64,000 nucleotides of DNA from an uncultured Pelosinus sp. (GTDB taxonomy: Bacteria; Bacillota; Negativicutes; Sporomusales; Acetonemataceae). The notes below the pieces were generated by a model. It did not search any database. It was given only the letters and a program-made list of their open reading frames with translations, and was not told the DNA's origin. The position numbers and the translations under genes are program-made. Positions 58,827 to 64,000 of this stretch are shown one piece after another. The DNA is taken from assembly GCA_900542835.1 (NCBI GenBank), contig UQPB01000012.1, positions 16,887 through 80,886 of the forward strand, read 5' to 3'. Each line of letters starts with the position of its first letter. The stretch's first letter is position 1.

Positions 58827-60791
58827 ATGAGCTTACGCACCAAACTGATTGCCGGATTTGTTTCTGCAGCAGCCATTATTTTTGCTATTATTTCCTTTTC
58901 CGGTTTTGACAGTGCCAGACAGCAGGTGGCAGGACACTTAAACGACAAAATTGCCCTTACGCTGGACAGCAGGGTGAATCAATTGGACGGCTGGCTGAAT
59001 GTGAAAGCCCGTGAGCTGCAGACTGCCGCCGCCGTGCTTGAGAACACCGCGGGCGCGGCCGGGGCAACAGCGGCGCATCTGCAGTCTTACCGCCAGGACA
59101 AAGATATCACCGATCTCTACATCGGCCTGGCTGACGGACGCTTCATCGACGGCAGCGGCTTTGTGCCGCCGCCCGATTTCGATCCCCGGAAGCGGGGCTG
59201 GTATCAGCAGGCATCCCAAGCCGGAACGCTGATTTTTTCCGATCCCTACATCGATACCAGCACTCAGCAGTATGTGGTGTCGGCGGCGCTGCCGCTGGTC
59301 AAAGACGGGAAAATCAGCGGCGTCGCCGGCGAGGATATCCTGCTGACGACGCTGGCGCAAACGATCGAGGGCGTGCAGTTTGACGGCAAGGGCTATGCAT
59401 TTTTGATCGACCGCAACGGCGTAGTGCTGACACATCCCGAACCGGGGCTGATCGCCACCAAGCTGGCGGACAATGCCGCCTTGCGCTCTGTGGTCGAAGC
59501 CATGCTCAGTCAAAACAGCGGCAGTCAGCGTTATCAGGTGGATGGCGTTAACAAGCTGATCAGCTTCCGCGCGGTTCCCGCTACCGGCTGGGTAATGGCG
59601 ATCACGATTGATGAGGCCGATGCCTATGCCGGGCTGGCGGCGCTGCGCTTCCGGTTCATTATTACCAGCCTGGCGGGCTTGCTGGCTATAGCCGGTTTCG
59701 GCTGGCTGTTCGCCCGCCAGGTTACCCGGCCGATCCGGCAGTTAACTGCCAATGCCGCTAAACTGGCGGCTGGCGACTTAACCGTAAGGGCTGTTATTGA
59801 CGGCAAGGATGAAGTTGCTGCCTTAAGCACCGCCTTTAACACCATGGGGGATAATCTGCGCCAGCTGATCAGCCGGGTTAGCGTGTCGGCGGCGGCCGTC
59901 GGCCGGTCAGTCGGCACGATGAAGCTGTCGGCAGAGGAGGCCGGCCGGGTGTCGGAGCAGATCGCGGTTACGATTTCCGATCTGGCGCGGGGCGCCACTG
60001 ATCAGGCACAGTCGGTGCAGGCCGGAGCGGCGCAGGTACAGGCGGTGAATACGGCGGTGGCAGCAATCGGCGGTGATGTCACTGCCACTGTAGAACAGAC
60101 GGATGCGGTCAAAACGGTAGTGGAGCAGGGCCTGAGCGCCGTTTTGAGACAGGCCGCAATCATGAACGAAAACCGGCAGGCCACGGCAGGCGCCGGTGAG
60201 GCCATCAGCCTGTTAGCGCAGCGCTCTCAGACGATCGGCCAGATTGTTGAGGTCATTACCGGCATTGCCGGACAGACCAATCTGCTGGCGCTGAACGCCG
60301 CCATTGAAGCGGCGCGGGCCGGCGAGCAGGGACGGGGCTTTGCCGTGGTGGCGGAGGAAGTACGCAAGCTGGCTGAGCAGTCGGCCGCTTCCGCCCGGGA
60401 GATCACCGAACTGGTACGCGAGGTGCAAACCGGCACTGCCGGTGCGGTGCGGGAGATGGAGCGGGCGACAGTCCTGGTTGCCGAGCAGCAGGCCGCTGCT
60501 GAGCAGACCAAGGCGGCGTTCGACCATATCCGTCAGGCGGTGGCAGCGATTACGGCTCAGGTTGAGCGGGTTGACACCGAAACCAGGCGGCTTGACAGCC
60601 GCGCCGGGGAAGTGGCGGGCGCTATCACCGATATTGCGGCTATTGCCGAGGAAAGCGCCGCCTCGTCCGAAGAAGCCGCGGCCGCTACACAGCAGCAGGC
60701 CGCGACGATTCAGTCGATTGCCCAGGAGGCGCAGCAGCTGCTTCAGGAGGCTGAGCAGCTCAGTCAGATGATCAAGCGGTTCCAGGTTTAG
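58827..60791 (+). CDS. Methyl-accepting chemotaxis protein with dCache sensor
   Basis: 654 residues: membrane helix 1 (about 6-27), an extracytoplasmic dCache domain (about 35-270), helix 2 (about 275-298), HAMP (about 300-350) and the signalling domain with the hairpin tip EVITGIAGQTNLLALNAAIE near residue 475. In the ligand pocket, DPRKRGWYQQA and FSDPYIDTST resemble the amino-acid-binding dCache motif (Arg, Trp, Tyr, Asp), though the usual Tyr before it is Phe. It probably senses amino acids or related amines and feeds CheA. No che genes are nearby. Confidence 0.9.
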   Translation: MSLRTKLIAGFVSAAAIIFAIISFSGFDSARQQVAGHLNDKIALTLDSRVNQLDGWLNVKARELQTAAAVLENTAGAAGATAAHLQSYRQDKDITDLYIGLADGRFIDGSGFVPPPDFDPRKRGWYQQASQAGTLIFSDPYIDTSTQQYVVSAALPLVKDGKISGVAGEDILLTTLAQTIEGVQFDGKGYAFLIDRNGVVLTHPEPGLIATKLADNAALRSVVEAMLSQNSGSQRYQVDGVNKLISFRAVPATGWVMAITIDEADAYAGLAALRFRFIITSLAGLLAIAGFGWLFARQVTRPIRQLTANAAKLAAGDLTVRAVIDGKDEVAALSTAFNTMGDNLRQLISRVSVSAAAVGRSVGTMKLSAEEAGRVSEQIAVTISDLARGATDQAQSVQAGAAQVQAVNTAVAAIGGDVTATVEQTDAVKTVVEQGLSAVLRQAAIMNENRQATAGAGEAISLLAQRSQTIGQIVEVITGIAGQTNLLALNAAIEAARAGEQGRGFAVVAEEVRKLAEQSAASAREITELVREVQTGTAGAVREMERATVLVAEQQAAAEQTKAAFDHIRQAVAAITAQVERVDTETRRLDSRAGEVAGAITDIAAIAEESAASSEEAAAATQQQAATIQSIAQEAQQLLQEAEQLSQMIKRFQV

Positions 60792-60796
60792 ATGAA

Positions 60797-60838
60797 CGGC
60801 CGCAGGTGCGCTGGCAGCAGCGGGCCTGCGGCCGGTTT
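60797..60838 (+). terminator. Hairpin terminator after the chemoreceptor gene
   Basis: CGGCCGCAGG (60797-60806) and CCTGCGGCCG (60825-60834) form a 10-bp perfect stem followed by GTTTGG. Confidence 0.6.
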
Positions 60839-60921
60839 GGCGAGGCAGTCTGGCGATCTGGTGTGATGCAGGGACAACCCGAACATTCTTTGGCGATAAC
60901 GCAAAAACATTCGACTGTTTG

Positions 60922-60950
60922 TTGACACTCGATATTCGCTATGCTATGAT
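60922..60950 (+). promoter_or_regulatory. Promoter of purB
   Basis: TTGACA (60922-60927) and TATGAT (60945-60950) are 17 bp apart. The leader of about 160 nt contains a CCGCCGC/GCGGCGG hairpin (near 61051-61074) but no recognisable purine or PRPP riboswitch. Confidence 0.8.
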
Positions 60951-61117
60951 AAGCAAGGGAAAATAGCCGATTGCAATGACAGTGCCCTCGTTTTGCGGTT
61001 CCGTTTCCGGACCAGGACTATGGGCTTCTTGTTGTGTCTGCGGTTATGCTGACCGCCGCGGCTGATTTGCGGCGGACAAGACCAGAACCCCAAAAGGCTT
61101 GAAAGGGAGCGTCGCTG

Positions 61118-62410
61118 ATGATTAAACGCTATACTAACCCGGCCATGGGACGAATTTGGACAGATGAAAATGAATTCCAAACTATGCTTGATATTGAAAT
61201 TTATGCTTGTGAATGTATGGCGGAGTTAGGCAAGATTCCGAAGGAAGCAGTGCCGGTTATCAAGGAGAAAGCCCGTTTCAGCGTGGACCGGATTCGCGAG
61301 ATCGAGAAAGAAACCCGCCATGACATTCTGGCGTTTTTAACAGCTGTTGCCGAAAATGTCGGCGATGAAGCTAAATATATCCATATGGGCCTTACCTCCA
61401 GCGATGTTAAGGACACGGCGCTGGCCGTCATGATGCGTCAGGCGGCCGGTCTTATTCTGGAGCGGCTGCAGGAGCTGCACGCTGTGCTGAAGCGGCGGGC
61501 GGCCGAGCATAAATATACGGTGATGATTGGCCGTACCCACGGCATTCATGCCGAGCCGATGACGCTGGGGCTGAAGTTTGCCCTTTGGCTCGACGAAACT
61601 GAGCGCAATATCCGCCGTCTGGAGACCGCAAGGGAAACGGTATCGGTTGGCAAGCTTTCCGGCGCGGTGGGAACCTATTCCAACATTGACCCGGAAGTAG
61701 AAGGCTATGTATGCGAAAAGCTGGGGATCAAGCCGGCCCGGCTGGCGACCCAGGTTATTCAACGTGACCGCCATGCCGAGTATTTGACGACGCTGGCCAT
61801 TATCGGCAGCTCGCTCGACAAGTTTGCCACTGAAATCCGCAACCTGCAGCGTACTGATATTCGCGAGGCGGAAGAATTCTTCCATCCCGGGCAGAAGGGA
61901 TCGTCGGCCATGCCGCACAAACGCAATCCCATCACCTGCGAGCGGGTCAGCGGTCTGGCCCGGCTGCTGCGCGGCAACGCCATGGCTGCGCTTGAAAATG
62001 TGGCGCTTTGGCATGAACGCGATATTTCCCATTCCTCAGTGGAACGGGTTATCCTGCCCGACAGCACCACCCTGCTGGATTACATGCTGCGGCTGATGAC
62101 CGATATTATTGATAAGCTGCTGGTGTATCCGGATGCGATGCAGGCGAATATGAATAAAACCGGCGGTCTGATTTTCAGTCAGCGGCTGATGCTGGCGCTG
62201 GTTGATAAGGGTGTCGCCCGTGAAACCGCCTACGTCTGGGTGCAGCGCAACGCCATGGCTAAATGGCTGGCGAACGCCGACTTTAAAGAGAATGTCAACA
62301 AAGACCCTGATATTCAGCAATACCTCTCGCCCCAGGACATTGAGGCCTGCTTTGATCCGGCCTTTTTCCTGCGGCATGTAGATACAATCATGGCCCGGTT
62401 TGGCCTGTAA
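61118..62410 (+). CDS. purB: Adenylosuccinate lyase
   Basis: 430 residues, fumarase/aspartase superfamily. The signature loop SSAMPHKRNP near residue 262, TSSDVKDTA near 89 and GRTHGIHAEP near 138 identify PurB. It cleaves SAICAR and adenylosuccinate, releasing fumarate, in purine synthesis. GAAAGGGAG precedes the ATG. purA follows 47 bp later, putting both AMP-branch enzymes together. Confidence 0.96.
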   Translation: MIKRYTNPAMGRIWTDENEFQTMLDIEIYACECMAELGKIPKEAVPVIKEKARFSVDRIREIEKETRHDILAFLTAVAENVGDEAKYIHMGLTSSDVKDTALAVMMRQAAGLILERLQELHAVLKRRAAEHKYTVMIGRTHGIHAEPMTLGLKFALWLDETERNIRRLETARETVSVGKLSGAVGTYSNIDPEVEGYVCEKLGIKPARLATQVIQRDRHAEYLTTLAIIGSSLDKFATEIRNLQRTDIREAEEFFHPGQKGSSAMPHKRNPITCERVSGLARLLRGNAMAALENVALWHERDISHSSVERVILPDSTTLLDYMLRLMTDIIDKLLVYPDAMQANMNKTGGLIFSQRLMLALVDKGVARETAYVWVQRNAMAKWLANADFKENVNKDPDIQQYLSPQDIEACFDPAFFLRHVDTIMARFGL

Positions 62411-62457
62411 GTGGTTTACCGTCCCAGCGGGATTTTCGATAATGAGGAGTGAAGAAT

Positions 62458-63741
62458 ATGTCGTCAGTTGTTGTAATGGGCACCCAGTGGGGTGATGAGG
62501 GAAAAGGCAAAATTGTGGATTATCTGGCCGAGAAGGCCGATGTCGTTGTCCGCTATCAGGGCGGCAGCAATGCCGGCCATACTGTGGTCGTCAACGGTCA
62601 GGAGTTTAAACTGCGGCTGCTGCCTTCCGGGATTCTCTATAACGATAAAATGTGCATTGTTGGCAATGGTGTAGTCGTCGATCCCCAGGTTATGCTGGAG
62701 GAAGTCCATGGCATGAAAGCCAGAGGCATTACCGCCGAAGGACTGAAAATTTCGAACAGAGCGCATGTCGTCATGCCGTATCACCGCCTGCTTGACGAGG
62801 CTGAGGAGCAATACCGCGGCGAGCATAAAATCGGTACTACCAAGCGTGGCATCGGCCCCTGCTATATGGATCAGAATGCCCGTACCGGTATCCGCATTAT
62901 TGACTTGATGGATGAAGCGGAGTTCTCCGAAAAGCTGCGCATCAACCTCGCCGCTAAGAACCACCTGCTCAAAGCCGTTTACGGCCTGGATGGCTTCGAC
63001 TACGACAGCGTCAGACAGGAATATCTCGCCTATGCCGAGGAGTTGCGTCCCTATGTCGCCGACACGATGTGCGTGCTGAATGAAGCGCTGGACAATGGTG
63101 CCAAGGTCTTGTTTGAAGGCGCGCAGGCGACCATGCTGGATCTCGACCACGGTACCTACCCCTATGTTACCTCCTCGCATCCGATCGCCGGCGGCGTCTG
63201 CGTTGGCGCAGGCATCGGACCGACCCGCATCAATACCGTTGTCGGCGTTGTCAAAGCCTATACGACCCGGGTTGGCGAGGGACCGTTCCCGACCGAACTG
63301 CTGGATGAGAATGGCGACTATATCCGCAATCAGGGTCATGAATTCGGCACCGTTACCGGCCGTCCCCGCCGCTGCGGCTGGCTTGACGCCACTGTCGTCC
63401 GCTATGCCGGCCTGTTGAGCGGGATTAACTACATGGCCATTACCCGTCTGGATATTCTCGACAATATGAAGACGCTGAAGATCTGCACCGGCTACAAATA
63501 CCAGGGGAAGCTGTTGAAGGAATTCCCCGCCAGCCTTAAAGTGCTGGCTCAGGTGGAGCCTGTCTACCAGGAATTTGAGGGCTGGCAGCAGCCCATTTCC
63601 GGCATCAAGCGTTATGAGGATCTGCCTGTTAACGCCAGGCGTTATGTGGAAGGCCTGAGCGAGGCTGCCGGTATTAAAATCGGCCTTGTTTCCGTCGGCC
63701 CCGGCCGGGATCAGACGATCGTCCTGAAAGAGATGTTCTAA
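62458..63741 (+). CDS. purA: Adenylosuccinate synthetase
   Basis: 427 residues with the N-terminal GTP loop GTQWGDEGKGK, GGSNAGHTV near residue 37, GTTKRGIGP near 125 and TVTGRPRRCGW near 298. It joins IMP and aspartate using GTP, the step before PurB in AMP synthesis. ATG 62458 lies after GAGGAGTGAAG; a GTG at 62449 overlaps this site. Confidence 0.97.
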   Translation: MSSVVVMGTQWGDEGKGKIVDYLAEKADVVVRYQGGSNAGHTVVVNGQEFKLRLLPSGILYNDKMCIVGNGVVVDPQVMLEEVHGMKARGITAEGLKISNRAHVVMPYHRLLDEAEEQYRGEHKIGTTKRGIGPCYMDQNARTGIRIIDLMDEAEFSEKLRINLAAKNHLLKAVYGLDGFDYDSVRQEYLAYAEELRPYVADTMCVLNEALDNGAKVLFEGAQATMLDLDHGTYPYVTSSHPIAGGVCVGAGIGPTRINTVVGVVKAYTTRVGEGPFPTELLDENGDYIRNQGHEFGTVTGRPRRCGWLDATVVRYAGLLSGINYMAITRLDILDNMKTLKICTGYKYQGKLLKEFPASLKVLAQVEPVYQEFEGWQQPISGIKRYEDLPVNARRYVEGLSEAAGIKIGLVSVGPGRDQTIVLKEMF

Positions 63742-63779
63742 GGTATTACCGCAAACGCGGCCGGAGCCGCGCTTGCTTC

Positions 63780-63821
63780 GGCTGCCGCCGGCCGCTGTTA
63801 GGCTGGCGGCAGCCATTTTTT
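63780..63821 (+). terminator. Intrinsic terminator after purA
   Basis: GGCTGCCGCC (63780-63789) pairs with GGCGGCAGCC (63805-63814) and ATTTTTT follows. Confidence 0.92.
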
Positions 63822-63894
63822 CCGTGATTTTGGGCTGCGTGGAGGCGGCATTGCCGGCGTAAATGCTGTAATAAAAATCCATCTGGTGAAAGTG

Positions 63895-63923
63895 TTGACA
63901 AGCACCCGCTCTTCCGATATAAT
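63895..63923 (+). promoter_or_regulatory. Perfect promoter of the tRNA-Lys gene
   Basis: TTGACA (63895-63900) and TATAAT (63918-63923) at 17-bp spacing, 19 bp before the mature tRNA 5' end. Confidence 0.92.
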
Positions 63924-63942
63924 CTTATCTTGTGAGACTGAT

Positions 63943-64000
63943 GACCCACTAGCTCAGTCGGTAGAGCACCTGACTTTTAATCAGGGTGTCCCGCGTTCGA
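63943..64000 (+). tRNA. tRNA-Lys (anticodon TTT), 3' end cut by the window
   Basis: The acceptor 5' strand GACCCAC, D-arm GCTC..GAGC, anticodon arm CCTGA-CTTTTAA-TCAGG with anticodon TTT, and the T-loop start GTTCGA are visible. The last 18 or so bases lie beyond the window. Confidence 0.93.

Noticed and set aside
60951..61117. Purine or PRPP riboswitch before purB
   Set aside because: No TATAATCC/CCTAATGATATGG-like purine core or ykkC block in the leader.
62464..63882. 472-codon open frame antisense to purA
   Set aside because: It mirrors the codon bias of purA on the other strand, has no ribosome site and no family resemblance.

Overview
The window is a chromosomal replication-origin region of an endospore-forming, anaerobic Firmicute with moderately high GC. 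Spore genes (a gerABC operon, yyaC, a LonC-type protease), clostridial-style split glutamate synthase, hydF and the short MetH point to the Negativicutes (Sporomusa-like) or a close clostridial relative. The class is an inference from gene content and order; I see no rRNA or outer-membrane marker here.

Layout. 1-4.0 kb: recF (partial), rlbA, dnaN and dnaA on the minus strand, with a bipartite oriC (five perfect DnaA boxes between dnaA and rpmH, one more plus an AT-rich stretch between dnaA and dnaN). 4.0-11.4 kb: rpmH-rnpA-yidD-yidC-jag-mnmE-mnmG-rsmG-noc on the plus strand. A cobalamin-dependent methionine synthase (metH, minus) sits between noc and parA-parB. Three perfect parS sites lie at 12.08, 15.85 and 16.23 kb, two of them inside coding sequence. 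A perfect Noc-type palindrome lies at 39.11 kb and a 13/14 copy inside noc. 16.3-22.9 kb: aspA-hydF (hydrogenase maturation), DUF554, DUF4446, an M23 peptidase-bactofilin pair, ykuS and yyaC.

23.2-33.3 kb is a nitrogen / branched-chain amino acid block. A perfect promoter drives a ykkC-family riboswitch with an intrinsic terminator, then a three-gene glutamate synthase carrying four ferredoxin-type clusters. A second promoter overlapped by a perfect 14-bp inverted repeat drives livHMGF, without a binding-protein gene, followed by a CBS-ACT protein. 33.6-40.5 kb: a hypothetical protein, mscS, DUF951, an EAL-HDOD protein, a hairpin-rich 180-bp element, ychF, a HAD phosphatase, murI and a GNAT acetyltransferase.

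40.5-58.5 kb: rpsF-ssb-rpsR, a DprA-like gene, a two-repeat small SASP-like protein with a forespore-type promoter, the gerA-gerB-gerC operon ending in a 54-residue two-helix membrane protein, then MazG-like, yybS, gdpP, rplI, lonC, dnaB, DUF2225 and a class III fructose-bisphosphatase. 58.8-64 kb: a dCache chemoreceptor, purB, purA and the 5' part of a tRNA-Lys(TTT).

Together the genes cover initiation, segregation and nucleoid occlusion, spore germination, c-di-AMP and c-di-GMP turnover, and amino acid and purine metabolism. I see no insertion sequence, prophage or CRISPR array. The most notable items are the riboswitch and its leader, the Noc/parS sites, the small ger-operon membrane protein, the SASP-like gene and the palindromic operator at the liv promoter.
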